From: Klebsormidium nitens
Taxonomy: Eukaryota; Streptophyta; Klebsormidiophyceae; Klebsormidiales; Klebsormidiaceae
Reading direction: 5' to 3'
Assembly (NCBI GenBank): GCA_000708835.1
Contig: DF237092.1
Coordinates: 1 to 21,621 of the forward strand
DNA: 21,621 nucleotides
The notes under the pieces were generated by a model that was not told where the DNA came from, made no database searches, and saw nothing but the letters and a program-made list of their open reading frames with translations. The position numbers were made by a program, and so were the translations under genes. Within the stretch, counting starts at the first letter, position 1. Each line of letters begins with the position of its first letter. Of the stretch, positions 1 to 13,000 are shown one piece after another.

Positions 1-818
1 TGCGTCAAGAGCTGCTTGCAAGCAAGAGCGCCAGTTGAGCGCCTTCCTCTCAAGAGTCCAAACTTGGGAATGTAAGGCGGAACATTCGATTGTACAGCTG
101 TTGGCGTGTACGGTGTCACGCAACCGGAAACGGACCCTGCCAGCCTGGCTGGCACATCTTCCATCCATCTGACATGTACCGGAACCTGAGTCGACCGGAA
201 CCATAGACTGCTTCGAAGCCTCGTTCCGCCCAAGTTGGGAGCGGAACGGATGACAAGGGGTGTTCTTACGCGCGCGTCGTTTTCGGATCTTATATCAGGA
301 GAACGTTGTCACCTACTCAGGCTACCGTTGTTAGTAAAAGGCGACTTAGGTAAGTACAAGCGCAGCCAAGTTCCTCAATGCAGGCAACAGGAATTGCAAA
401 ATGCACGAAGGAGGAAGGTGGATCATAGTGGGATTTCAACATGCGCCATCCTGTCATGATTGCATTTTCCTTTCACTTTTCGTCCTTCTGGAGAATGAGG
501 CGACAGACTCAGAATGAAGCGGTCAACCGGCTTACAAAGGTTTGATCAGCTGCGTAGCTTCAGGACGTGGTTTGTTGCATAACATTTCGAGCTGACTGCA
601 GAGAGGCTGCATAGGAGCTCTCTGGCTGTAATCAGCAGTCTCTGATCAGCTATAATCTAGTAATTTGTTGGTTGACAAGCATTCAAATCGCATGCAGCAT
701 AAATCTATGGCGGCTATCACTACATAGTAACGTGACTGGGCCTCTATTCAGAATCACGATGCAAGGTAAGATGAAAAGCTAGGATCTCACAGCTCTGTCG
801 ACTATCTAAGAGCTAAGC
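1..818. other. Upstream non-coding region / 5' flank of SPAG17
   Basis: I see no supportable gene here. The open frames are short, have no recognisable composition and do not join in phase to the first SPAG17 exon. An in-frame TAA at 807-809 closes the frame just before the chosen ATG, so the coding sequence starts at 819 unless a splice acceptor lies in the last few bases. A TATA-like stretch (ctataatct) lies near 648-656, flanked by repeats of gatcagct near 545 and 643. The left part (78-246) is unusually rich in CGGAA. Promoter and 5' UTR of SPAG17 presumably fall here, but I cannot place the transcription start. Confidence 0.6.
78..246. repeat. Cluster of CGGAA/TTCCG words upstream of SPAG17
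   Basis: CGGAA occurs at 78-82, 125-129, 180-184, 196-200 and 242-246, with one TTCCG at 224-228. That is six hits in about 170 bp, where roughly 0.3 would be expected counting both strands. The same word is dense in the SPAG17 exons. It may be a regulatory motif or a genome-wide word bias; the sequence alone does not decide. Confidence 0.5.
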
Positions 819-1004
819 ATGAGTGCAGCCAAGCCTGCAGCGGGCGCGGCCGCCAAGCCCGCCACCCCTGCAGGTGATAAGAGGCCTGGCAGCTCTGCTG
901 GAGCTAAGGGGGCGAAGGCTGCCCCTGGGAAGGGAAAAGCTGGGGACAAGGGTGCAAATGGAGACGCGCCGGTGGCAGGAATGCTACTCAGGGAGGAGGA
1001 CAAG
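819..1004 (+). CDS. SPAG17: SPAG17 exon 1 (residues 1-62)
   Basis: The ATG at 819 has A at -3 and follows an in-frame stop at 807. The exon encodes a Lys/Ala/Pro/Gly-rich tail, presumably disordered, ending REEDK before donor AAG|GTGGGG, in phase 0. The donor is weak. No conserved block lies in this exon, so start and end rest on phase agreement with exon 2 and on coding-like composition. The next intron (1005-1995) is the longest up to here. Confidence 0.7.
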
Positions 1005-4000
1005 GTGGGGCGCTGAACACTTTAAACCATTGCAGTTTTCGTCAAGCTTTCTAGAGATCTGTTCCACTTGAACATACTAGCGAACGGTCAAGTTGAAAGG
1101 TTTCAGGGTGATAAAGATGATCAAAAGTGTAGACAGCATAGGGCAGCTCAGCGCTGCCAGTCAACCAATACAGTCTGTGACAGACATGAAGCCACTCACT
1201 CCACCTCATTGCACCATCGAATATGCTCAGAAGATAATGTGAACCGCACTTTTGGCATTGTTACCCTAGCGCAGTTTGGCGCCACCGATTTTGATTCAGG
1301 GCCGAAAGAAATGGGGCAGATTGCGCCTTTAAAGAAGCGAACCTTTTGTTTGACAATCCCTGGAACCTTTACAACTTTGGGTCGCAGCTCAGAGATTGGT
1401 TCAGTCTTCTCTTATTGTAGTCTCTAGCAATTCCACAAAAAGAATGCTGTCCAGGCAGACTTGTCTGAAAGCGACAAGGCTACATGCAATCTTTTTACAA
1501 ATCTATGAGCAACAGCAAGTACACTGGCCTAATTGCTGCACTTGGTGGTGCAAACATGAAGCTCAACTTTTACAGGTCTTTGAGTTATACTTACCATCCC
1601 ATTTTTGGCATTTGATTCGTTGGCCCCAAAGTTGAGCCATCAGATGCCCTTCCATCATTGATCTGCATTTAGAACCTAAGTGGCAAGTTTGGGGCAAAGA
1701 GCTGTGTGCGCTCAGCTTGTAAATCTTGTGTTTTCAGGCAGGATTTAGTGACCGACTGTGTTGGTTGTCTATTACTACGAACGATATCAGACACCAGTAT
1801 GATGCTCGTACAGGTCTAATCCGAAACTCACACGCCTTTGCTTCAAGTCTTCGTTCCACATAACACCTACGGAGTGCTAACGTGCACAATGAAGCACCCT
1901 CGCATTGGAGCCCGAAAGCAACTAATGCAAAGAATTCAAAGTCCTTCTGTTCCTTACAATGAAGTCGAACACATTGCACACCACTTTTGATGTAGGAGCC
2001 CGCCCCAAAGTTCCCCATCACCTGGCACGCCTACGGAGTCGTCGTGGAGGCTGCCTGGTCGGACGTCCGCCTCGACGCGGCTGCTCTGCGCGCCTCGTTG
2101 TTGGCCGAGGGCACGCCCGAATGGACCATCTGCGAAGCAGATGCCATCGCAATGGCCGAAGAGGTAAGCCGACCGTCTCAACCATGTACGTCCAGTTCAC
2201 CAATGCTTCTTGCATTACGAGTACTGAATGCTTATTGGTGCCGTGCATCTGGTCGCGGTAAGGCACGATCCGTAGGTTAAGGAGGGGCTCGAGACACAAA
2301 AAACTATGGAGATTGATGAATTTGTGTGACCACTTCAGGCCTTACCTGACATCCTTGTTATAGCCATAGAAAAAACTCCGACAGCAGTCCGAGACAGAAG
2401 TCCCTCACAGGGTCCCCGTTTCTAGCCTCACTACGCAACAGTACATACCTAAATTACGACTTGCTTGCAGATTGCTACGGATCCGGACAGTACGTTGGGA
2501 GGCCTCGTCCGAAATGCGAAGGAGTCCGAAGCAGCGTCCGACAAGCCCTGGCTCCAGCCCGACGTGGCTGCTCGATTGCTGGCAGGTGAGGTACATGTCG
2601 AAGGTCGCTTGAAGGTGTGGGATCGCTTGCTTGAAGCGCCTACAAGAGACGTTGGACATGAAGCTGGAGATTTTGGCTGGGCCACAGCTACGAGCAAACC
2701 GTGCTACAAGTTCTGAAGTGTTTCAATTTCAAGAAGATCCAACAGAATCTTTGCCTCTTCTCTTTTTCCCCTCTCTTGAATCCCCCTTTAATCTTTACCT
2801 TTTCTTTCTGTCGGCCCACCCTCGGCTTCTACTTCTTCCGATTTACAACTCTTCTGAGGAATAAAAGCGGAATCTCATGATCTATGTGCCCGGAGAGTAA
2901 AGTCGTCACGGTCCGTCCCCATAAAAAGAGTGTCTACACCAATCTGCAGCCCGAATGGAACTGGACAAGGGTCGGGCTCATCGCGCCGAGGCCAAGCGAC
3001 GGTCCGTAGCGATCGAGACCGCAAACGAGACCGTTGTTCAGGCCAAGGCGGTGGCGTCAGCCGCGAGCGAGAAGCTGACTTCAGCGAAGGCCGAGCTTAA
3101 CAGCGCGAAGGAAGCGCACGCGGCGCTCGTGGCGAGGTTTAAGGCCCAGGCCGAGCCCGCCAAGGAGCCGGAAGAGGTGAGACCCCCAGTTAGCACCGGG
3201 TTTGGACTGCAGCTGCGAGTTGGGTTAGCGACTCTTTTGGGACATCAAAATACCAGGTTAGCCCCTGGACAATTCTGTGACCATTTGGGGTGAAGTCACA
3301 CTGGGTTGATGCGAGAATTCGAGTGCGTCGTAAGTGCGGTGGTTGGACTGAACGATACTGATGCTTTCTAAATCATTGAAAGAGATTTTGAAAGTGGCGA
3401 AGTGCTAGCAAACGCTCGCATGACAAATTTTGTCAAGGCCAAGCTTCTGGAGTACGGTCTGGCCAGTTGCATCGAGGTCGCTCCGATCTGGGCCGTCGTT
3501 GGTTCCTGTCCATGAATCGGACGGCCCACACTTGAGATTGGCCCGCATCGAGCAGTCGGCGCAAGGCGGTCAGACTTGACGAAGTATGTCCAACATTTGA
3601 CCCTGTCAAACTATGACATAGCTGGGCTGGCCGGTCCCCTATTGCTGAGGTATACTAGGTTCAAGCGAGGACTAAGACTCGGAGCGGGCCCGGAGCGGAC
3701 TCGGGATTCATTATGGACATAAACACTGGCTGTGGACTATGATCAACCGATGGTCATCCGCTTTCCTCCGACTCAAGGAGATGGGTTGGCTCAAGCACGT
3801 GGCTTTACTTGGACATGCGCCCTGGAAGTACATACCTGGTACCCCTTTCAAGTGAAGCACAACCTATCCTGCGTGTCCGTCGATTAGAGATATGAGGCTG
3901 TTGGGAACCTGAGCGACTTTTGGTCGATATCAGATCCTTTTTGCCCTCTTTCCAGCTGCAAGAAGGTCGCGGGCGTTCCAGCACAGTCGCCACAAGCAGC

Positions 4001-7000
4001 CCTTCCAAAGAGGCCCTAGCAGCCGCAGGAAAAGCGGATCCGAAGGCGAAGGCGGCCGCGGCAAAACCCGCGGCGAAACCCCCAACCCCTGCCGGCAAAA
4101 CAAAGCCGGGCGCGAAGGCGGATGAGCCAGCGCTGCTGACGCAGGATGACGTGGACAGCAGCAAAGCTGCCGCAGCCGCGGCCGACGCGGCGGTAATGGC
4201 GGCCAGCAAGGAGCTGCGGGTGGGTGTCGCTCTAGTTACAGTGTCAGAGCATCCTGGAGTGGACGCAGAAATCGATGGAGAAATAGTTTGTGAAAGAAAG
4301 AGCATTTGGATTGCTTCAAGAAGCTGTAGCGTATGTACGAAAGAGTTTCGTCATAGTTCAGCGCCTATTCGAAGGAAGATTATACTTTAGCTACGTGCTC
4401 ATTTACAGAAAGTGTCTCATTTTACGTTGTAATCTTCTTACGAAGTGTAGCTTTTGCCAGATCGACTTTCGAAGACAGGCCGAAATAGGGTCGAAATAAG
4501 GTTCGACAATCTACAGCACCCTCGATGTTGACATATTCATTGGAAAGAGTAAGAGGTAAAGGAGGGAAGATGCCAAATCCAGCAGAAGGTCTCAAAAGTA
4601 GTTAAATGGAAACGCGCGTCAGTCGAGTGATACTAGCTTGTTTTGCGCAGGCGAACCAGCTGAATGGACTGGATGGTGAAGGCCGTCCAGACACGCAAAG
4701 TAGAAGGAGAAGTAGAAGTAGAATATGGAAATGAGAAGTCCAAGCAGATACCTGGACGCTGATCGACGAAAGAACCCCGTGGAGTTATGAATATTACTGA
4801 ACGCAACCAATCCCTCTGTCTTTCGCAGGCAGCTCAGCTGAAGGTAAAGGAGGCCGAAGAAAAGCTCCGGCAAGCGCAGGCGGCGCTCGAGGCGCCTTTC
4901 GCGGCGACGTGGGTCTACTGGTGCTCCAACTTCGGGGCCGACGCGCAGGGTTTAGCCGCGGCCGCGGCCGCGGGGTCGCCACTCCGCGCGCTCCTCCACC
5001 TGAAGGAGAGCATCGAACCCGATGCGTCGAAAGCGCTTGGCTCTGGGGTCGCACCAGGTGATTCGACTAGCGGGAATGCTGACGTCAGCGGTACTGCCGA
5101 GCCGGATCTTGTGAAGGGATTTAGGGGTCTGGTTGCGGCATCGACTCTCGACATGCCCGCGAGGCAGATCGCGCTGGTCGAGTGCGAGTTCAAGAGACCG
5201 AAAGTAGAATCAGGCGAAGGGGGAGCCGCGGGCGCTACAGACCTTGGTACCAATTCTAAAGAGGTGCAGAAGGGCGACGAGAAGAAGCCCAACTCACGCC
5301 CTGGAACGGCAGCCAAGGGCGGTGATAAAAAGCCTCCAAAAGGGGGGGACAAAAAGGCTGACAAAAAGGGTGGGGAGGACGAAATCGTGGAGGATCTCGG
5401 CCCGGCCGCCGCGGCGGAGGCGCTAGGGGCGGCGGCGCATAAGGTGGCAGACCAGGCCATAGCGTATGAGGAGTACCAAGCGCGTACGAAGGTCGTCAAT
5501 GTCCGGCCGGCGGCTGCTGACGTGGACATGCGTCACTACCAGCAGTTGCTCGCGGACGTTCCGAAGGCTGACGTCACGGTACCAGTGATGCTGCACTGCA
5601 TGCTGGAGCAGGTACGCAATCCGGTTCGTTCAAAGCGATGGGCCTTCTCGTTGTTTCTACTGTCAAAATATGGTGGCGACTCTGCAGTCTTAAACCTTGT
5701 TTGAACACTCTTCTGTCCTAATGAAGGTATTGCTGGGTTCTGCGCTTTGCTCCGCGCGACTTGCGAAACCGACCTGTGAGAAAAGCGGGGTATATCCTTG
5801 TATGAAGACCTGAAAGCTGCTCTGAGAAACTTTGGAAAAACAGCACTTGACGTGCTCATACTCGCGAAATCGTCTATCCAGCGGAATCCGCAAATCTCAG
5901 CTTCAACGGACCCGCTTTTCTCCTTGTAGATCGTCCGTAGGAATTGCACTCCCCTCGACCTTGCGAAGAAGAGACTTCGCGCAATCTTTCTATCCACCAA
6001 AACCTGCTTATTCAAAAAGTGAAGCGACCCGCTTTCCTCCTTGAAGATCGTCTGTTGGGATTGCACTTCCCTCGACCTACTCGCGAAAGTCTATTTTACC
6101 GAAACCCGCAAATCTAGCTTCACCTCAGCAATTTCCTTGTAGATTGTCCGTGGGCTTTGCACTCCCCTCGACCTGCGCGAAGAAGAGACCTCGCGCGCTG
6201 CGGACGAGGCGGCCGCGTATCTTGACGCTGCGTTCGGACGCCTGGGCTTGATCCAAACCCCACGGATACCGCCGGCTGACGTCACTTCTTCGTCAGCGTC
6301 TGGCATCACGTCTTCTTCAAAATCAGAAGCTGAGGCTGGGCCGCTTGAGCATTCAAACGTTCGATCCGACGCACGGGCACCGACCGAAACCGGAGCTCCT
6401 CTATGTGAAGCGCTGGATTCGTTGGAGGGCAGAAGCGGGCAATCAGGACCATTGGATGCGGCCGGAAGTTCAAACACTCAACCAGGACCGTCCGATTCCT
6501 TCCCCTTCGGAGTGAACCAGGGGCAGGCTAGAGAAGGCTCCAACGGAGAGGTCGGGAAAGGAACACAGGAGTCGGGGGTCGCTACTGGGGAGTCTCTGCA
6601 GGCGGCAGATAGGCTTTGGCCGACTGCTCTAGAATCGCCCAAAGAAGCATCGGCAGTCGTTCCGACCGAAGCCAACGGAATACCGGAACGGCCCGGCCAA
6701 GAGCCGGGTGCAAGTGTTAATGAAGAGAGTGGAACGGATACAGCGCGAACGGAGCGTAGTGGAGAGGAACGGACGGGTATTCCCAAGGGCCGGACAAGAA
6801 AGGGTGTGGGTAACGGGACGGGGTTAGAAAGGGGTTACGGGAAGGCTGTGGTAAGAGAGGGCGACGGTACGGCTGGGTTGCTGTCGGAACGTCCGGGACC
6901 GTTGGACGTGGTCGCCGTCGAGAAGTCAATGCGGGACTTGTTAGAGCTACCAGGTGAGAGAAGACCATCATTAGCAAACTGGTTGTCGTGAAGCATGAAA

Positions 7001-10000
7001 GGCAGGGTGTGAGAGGATGAAGCGAGAAGACTGTTCAACGCGAGCAGTCTGATTTAAGCGATAAGTCTGATTGACGCGAGCAATATGATCAACGCGAAAA
7101 GTCTGATTCCGCTACGCCACAGAGGACTTTCAAGAAGTACTGCATGAAGGCGCTGGTAATTTGTCCTGCAGAACAACGAACCAGATTGCTAGATCTGACA
7201 GCCCGTGTGATTTGCAGTCCAGATTGATTCGAACACTTCCAATGAGCCTCCAGGTTGTGCTTCGAAGTTTCTGCTCGCAACGAAACAACATTGTATCTTG
7301 AAAACCTACACAGCGTTCAAGAGGCGGTGGGCACTAAGCGTTGCCATGCTGCTATTCCCTTTTTCCCTCTCTTTTTCTTTTTCAGTTTCCCATCCCGAAC
7401 ATCCATCCATTGATTGTTTAATTCTGCCACTTTCTTCCGCAATTAAAACATCTGTCTTCTGCCGTTCACAGGGAGAAAGCGCTCGTGGATGCCGGCAGTT
7501 CCGCTCCTGTCCGAGGTCCGGCGGAACGTCGACGCGACGGCGCTCCGGGCGCACTGCGGCCAGGGCGCGACGATCGCCGACGTGCAGCGCTTTCAGCGGA
7601 TGGTAAGAACCCTCGTCGGCAAACGACAAGTACGAATTGTCTAAAATCAACTGCCAGCAGAAACCACTAAGCTTCGTTTAGATATCAGGTCCGTTTCAAC
7701 GTGTGCCCTGAAATATAACCGACGCAGTCGCAGAAGGGAGGCTGAAACTCTGAGGCAAACGGAAGGATCAACAAGACACGTGTTTTGTGACATTACTTGG
7801 ATGTTAACTGATGCTTGAATCCGCGCACGTCTTCATGGAGCGAACCCAATAATGAGTTTCCCTCTGAGATCATCTCTGTTCTTGCAATCAGCCGGAAATG
7901 CAGCGTGTCTTTCGTGAGCAACTCAAGACTGCCATCCATGAATTGCTTTCGACTTTGTCAGGAATTTAAATCTCCAGGAGTCCGTGGATTTAAAGGTGAC
8001 TGCAAACGAGAGGGCCAATAAAGGCGCCAGCGACCGTGACGCTGCGACCGTGGTGCTGACTGAGGGAGCGCAGCGCTGAGCCAGGTGGACAACGCTCGTC
8101 ATGGACACGTGTCAATCTCACGAAGCCCCTGATACCGTAAATTCCTGAAAACACTAGAAGTAGCGCTTGAAGTGCTCAAGCTTTGCATCTCTACTTGCAG
8201 AACGCAATCTCTGCTCTCGAAGGCGACCCCGAGACATCCCAGTCTCTCTTCGGCCGACGGCATCTGGAAACACTCTCGGCAGACAGCCTGGCACAGGAGT
8301 GGTGTAAATCGGCCCTCAGCCTTCAGTCCGTCGACGTCTCCTACTACCCTCGCGAGGATTCTCTGCTCGTCCGACTCAGCGAAGACAGCGGTAACGCTGA
8401 GTGGGCACTTCCCGTGGAACGTTACATGCCTTTCGGCGACTTTTTCGTGGCGGGAACTGCCAGCGGGCTGCAGAATGCGTATACTCTTGAGCCGCGGGAG
8501 AGCGTCATGAAAGGCTTCCGGAACTCCGTTGCTTCCGGAGCGGAAGGCGTGCTCTGTGCGAGGGTGTCGGAGGGGATATGCGATGACGGGCGGGCGGAGA
8601 TTAGCGCTTATGTAGATGGGCACGTGCTGGGCGTGCGCTCTTTGCTTAATGTCGGGGCGGAAAGTGAAAAGACAAAAACAGGTGGCTCAGTTTTGGTCCA
8701 CGCGTCAGCAAACAAGCCGGGTGTATCTGGGCCTGACGAAATCCGCGGATCGCCTCAATCTGCTGACGGAGCTGCCGAACCTGCAAATACAGCGGACTCA
8801 GGCTCTGGCGAGAAAAGTGAAAGTGCAAAAGATGAGAGCGAACAAAGTTACAGTAATCTGAACAATAAGAGCACAGAAGGCCCTGTGAAGAGCCGGTTCG
8901 TAGGGAGCATGGAAGACGGTTCAGTAGTTTGTGCGGTGAGCGAAGAGGGAGGAAGAACAAGGGTGCAGCTGACAGGGCCTTCTGGAGAAGTCGTGGAGAT
9001 GACGTCAGCGGGGGTCGTCACCATGTTTGACGCAGAGAAGATGGAGAGGGAGCGGAGAGAAGGAGCGGAGCGGAAGCGGAAAGAGGCGGAAAAGGTTGCT
9101 GAGGCGAAACGGAAGAAAGCGGAAGCGAAAGCGTCGAAGGAAGCGGAAGCAATCGCAGCGGAACCGGAAACGAAGGGGGGGAAGGGGGCGGAAAAGGAGC
9201 GGCCCGGAACCGCAAAGGGGAAGCCGGCGGCGGCTAAACCTGGAACCCCTTCTAAGGCCGACGCGACGACGAAGAAGGAGGCAAATGCGAAGGCGGGGAA
9301 GGGCGCAAAAGAAGCCGTTCCGGCGGAAAAGACCGTTCTGCCGGAGACTGCCGCCGAAGTCCCACAGGCTGAGGCGCCCCCAACAGAAGAGACAGCGGAA
9401 CGAAAACCAGCGCCGGAAAGAAAGGTTGAAATTGGGGACTCGGAAGAAGCACTGACGGAGATCGCAAGGGGTGTGACGTCATCTGGCGTCGTGGTGCGCG
9501 TTTTGAAGGGCGGCGGGATGCAGGTGCTGTACCTAGACGGAAAAATAGCGGAACGGAACGCACTGGGCGGAACGGAGAGCCACTGGGTTGTGACGAATAA
9601 CTCAGGGGAGAGGACGGCAGTGTATGACTTGGCGCCGGAACCCCAACCGGGATTTCCGGCGGCAAATGCGGAAGAGGTAAAGGCTGCGGAAGCTTCCGCA
9701 GCGGAAGCGGTTGCTGTAGCTGCGGAACCAGCGGAAAAGAAGCCGAGCGGAAAGGAAGAGAGGGCGAAGACACCGGGGGACAAGAAAGCCGGGGCGAAGG
9801 GAAAGGAGGGAACGGCTAAGAGTGCGAGTAAAGCGACGCCGAGAGATGCGAAGCCCCTAGCGGAATCTGCGGAAGCAGTGACTGCGCCGGAGCCGGCGCC
9901 CGCAGAAAGTGCCCCCCCCGTATCTTTCCCTGAGGAGAAAAAGCCGAGGCTTCCAAGACTGGAGAAACTGTCGAGCATCCGGGTTGTGGAGGTAACCGAC

Positions 10001-13000
10001 CCCGAAACCGGGGTTAGGGTGGTAACCCGGGAAGACTTGACCATGGTGATAATCTCCCCTGACGGAGAGCAACGGGTTATGCACACCGTGGACGGCACGA
10101 GAATAAGCAGCAGCGGTGAGAATTGGCAGGTTGAGAAGGAGGGCTTTGCGACGGTGCGAGGTAAAACGGGAACCGGGGTCAGCGTGGAGATGGGCCAATC
10201 GTGGCGCGCCACGTGGGCGCAATCGGACGGCGGAATCGTGCTGAGGAAGCGGGGGGTGGGGGCCGTGAGCGTGCTGGGTACGAAAGTGACGTACGCATCA
10301 GAGAGGGATAACGAGGGCTTTGCGGAGGGGGATGAGTGTGGGGAATACGTCTTCGATCTGGTGAGCCGTAGGAAGAATTCTGTACTTCGTATTTTTTCTG
10401 GATGAGGCACGCGGCACGGGAGGCTCGTGGAACTTTGCGACTCCGATCAAGACATCAATCATTCTTCAGAGAAGCAAAATCAGCACGAGTTGCAAATGAT
10501 CTCCAAGATCCAAACGCGTTGTGACGGGCGCTAAATTCGCAAGTGCTTTGACGCTCGTCTTTTGCATGTGATCGATTTTTTCCAGGCTCTGAACTTAATT
10601 TGGTTGCTTCTCTGTTGCAAGTAAAAGCATCTTCTAATCCTATGCACGTGCTGTTTGCCTGCTGCAATCATGCCCTGACATAAGATTTCCGTGGTTCCAT
10701 ACCTTGCATGAAATTTCTGAATTCTTCGTCCCTGCAGGTTTCCGGTTCCGTCGAGTCCCGCCCCTTCAACGGACCGCCAATCAAAATCGACGCCAGTGGA
10801 TTCATCGACAGAGCCGATCAAAGATCTCCCTCGTGCCACGTGGCGCATTCACGGGTGTTCTGCGTCCGGGAAGAGGGCCACGGCTACGAGCTCCTGGACT
10901 CCGGAGCGTTCGAAAAGTATCGGCGGCGAAAGCTGCGGGACGAGAGTTGTACGACGCTGACAGAGCCGGTGCTTGGCAGGTGGGCGATCGGGGAATGGAA
11001 AACGTGGCAAGGCCTTGACGATGTTTCAGCAACCAAAATTGCGCGTTCTTCATGCCTGGATAACCTCAAGCTTTCCTCATGGGGACCCTCATGTTTCTTG
11101 TTCAACGTCTGCCAGTTCTCGTCTATCCGTCGTCCTTTGTCCGTGTACAAGTCGCTCTTTCTATTCAAAAGAGAAGATCACGACTGTCTCCTAAAACTCC
11201 GGTTCTTCTGCCGGTCTGGAAAGGGCCTGCCTCGCGCTGAAACATTGTCGTGCATATTCAAGATTCTAAACAATACTGTCAGTCCGTAGAAATACTTCCA
11301 TGTCTAAGAAGTTGGAATGAGCCACACACTTTACATCTAGGTATTATTTTCAGAATAAAATAAAAGTAAAGCTTATCTCTTGTAAGCTCTGAAGGCAAAC
11401 TAAGTCTTGTTCATCGTTCCCGCAGCCAAGAGAACGCAGTCGCGCACATTTTCCTGACGCGGCCGCAGTCAAACCCACAAACCCCGAGCCCCGCGCCGCG
11501 GCCCGCTCGCGCGACGCGTCCCGCGACCGCGTGCAAAGCCCTCCCCGCCCTCGCCCTCCCTTCCAAGTCACGGATTATTCCCAGCCAAGAGCGTTTCGGC
11601 ACCGGAACGGAGAGCGCCGGAAACGGAACAGAAGTTTCGCAGAGCGGAACGGAAAGCGGTGTGAGCGTCGAGGGGCGGTGGCTGTGGGCGGACCCCGCGC
11701 CACTCCCCATCCCGCGCATCGCCGCGCGCGCGCCTAAACCCCTAAACCCCCCTGCGCCCCCGCGCGTCGTCCTTTTCCGTCAGATCGTCGAGCTGCCAGC
11801 ATTGGACGGCGCGAAACGCGCGGCCATAGAGGCGTTCCTATCAAGATACGACACGTGGCAGAAGGAGACAGCGGAGAAGGAGGCGAGCTTCCAGACGGAG
11901 GAGGATCCGCGCGCGGCGGAAGAGGTCGCGCGTGCGGACGCGCTCGTCGAGCGGGTGATGCGCGCGCGCGCGGAGGTGGAAGGTGCCCGCGCTGAAGCGG
12001 CGCGCGCGGAGGAGGAGGCGGCGCGCGCGGCGGATCTCCTGCGGAGGAGGGAGGAGTGCGCGCGCGAGGAGGAGGAGAGGCGTGTTGCGGAGGTGAGCAA
12101 CTAGTAGAGGGACAGTTTCGACTTGAAAATGCTTTCACCCCGTCGTAGGACGTGAGCAATTGGGGACTCTACGCAATCATATTGAGAACCGTGGCAATGC
12201 GAACCTTTAGAGCGCCTGATCACAGCAATCTCTTGACATTCCTGGGCAAATGATTGAACAAATCCCTTTTGAAAGTTATTAGACCCCAGAGTAAGTGTTC
12301 TTGGTGGTATGTGTTCAAAACAAAAATTTGAACACATAAAATCCTGCAATTGCATCCATGAGTAGCATAGATTAAAGAAACCCGGATGGTAGCGACGCGT
12401 CTGCTTTCCTTCCGTTTCAGGGATTAGCGCGGCGGACGGAAGCAGAAGCCGCGAAGGCCCGAGCGCTCGAGGCCAAGAGAGGGCACGGAGTGCCCTGTAT
12501 CCATGACGAGAAGCCCCTCGTCGAAGCGACGGTGAGAATACTCCCTGCAATGTACTTCAACTTGTTATACTTCAACTTGCTCCACCGTCTGACATCGGCT
12601 CTGATCAATTATTCCTATGCGACATCTTTCGTCGATTTGAGCACGCGTCTGATGTATTATTGACGATATATATGTAAATGTTCACAGCAGATATGTAGCT
12701 CAAAGAGGCACGAGTTGGTGAGCCGTCTGCGATTGCCGATGCATTCTTTATTCGAGCCCTCATGCGAATGGGTATCTTCATACCAAATCTTATCAAAGTT
12801 CAGTACGATCTGGACATTCATTTGCGACGACATTTTTGCCCAGTGCGTCCAACTACCTCCCTTAAATGCCATTCTGTGTCTTTTGCCCTCCCTTTTGAAG
12901 CTCCGAATGAAGGCTTCCGTATACCAACCTTCCTTTTCCTGACTCATTCAGCAGTGTCTCAGTCCGCCGGTATCAGGGAACAGGCTCCGCTACTTCCTTA

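Noticed and set aside
235-459. 74-codon open frame upstream of SPAG17
   Set aside because: No coding composition, no homology I recognise, and no splice path into exon 1.
1466-1627. Possible extra exon in intron 1 (reads SMSNSKYTGLIAALGGANMK)
   Set aside because: AT-rich like the intron, no convincing acceptor, no family match, and exons 1 and 2 already join in phase 0.
7352-7400. Strong alternative acceptor (CTTTTTCAG) before exon 8
   Set aside because: Splicing there reads exon 8 in the wrong frame and ends at a stop at its donor; the 7471 acceptor gives the right phase and a family-like sequence.
8848-10410. 520-codon open frame on the minus strand opposite exon 9
   Set aside because: The opposite strand carries clear SPAG17 conserved blocks. 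The minus frame is Ser/Ala/Phe-rich, as expected from reading GCG/GAA/AAG codons in reverse, and has no recognisable domain.
11732-11750. Two cctaaacccc units resembling a plant telomere repeat
   Set aside because: Only two units, lying inside an uninterrupted coding exon (Pro-Lys-Pro-Leu-Asn-Pro); most likely chance in a Pro-rich linker.
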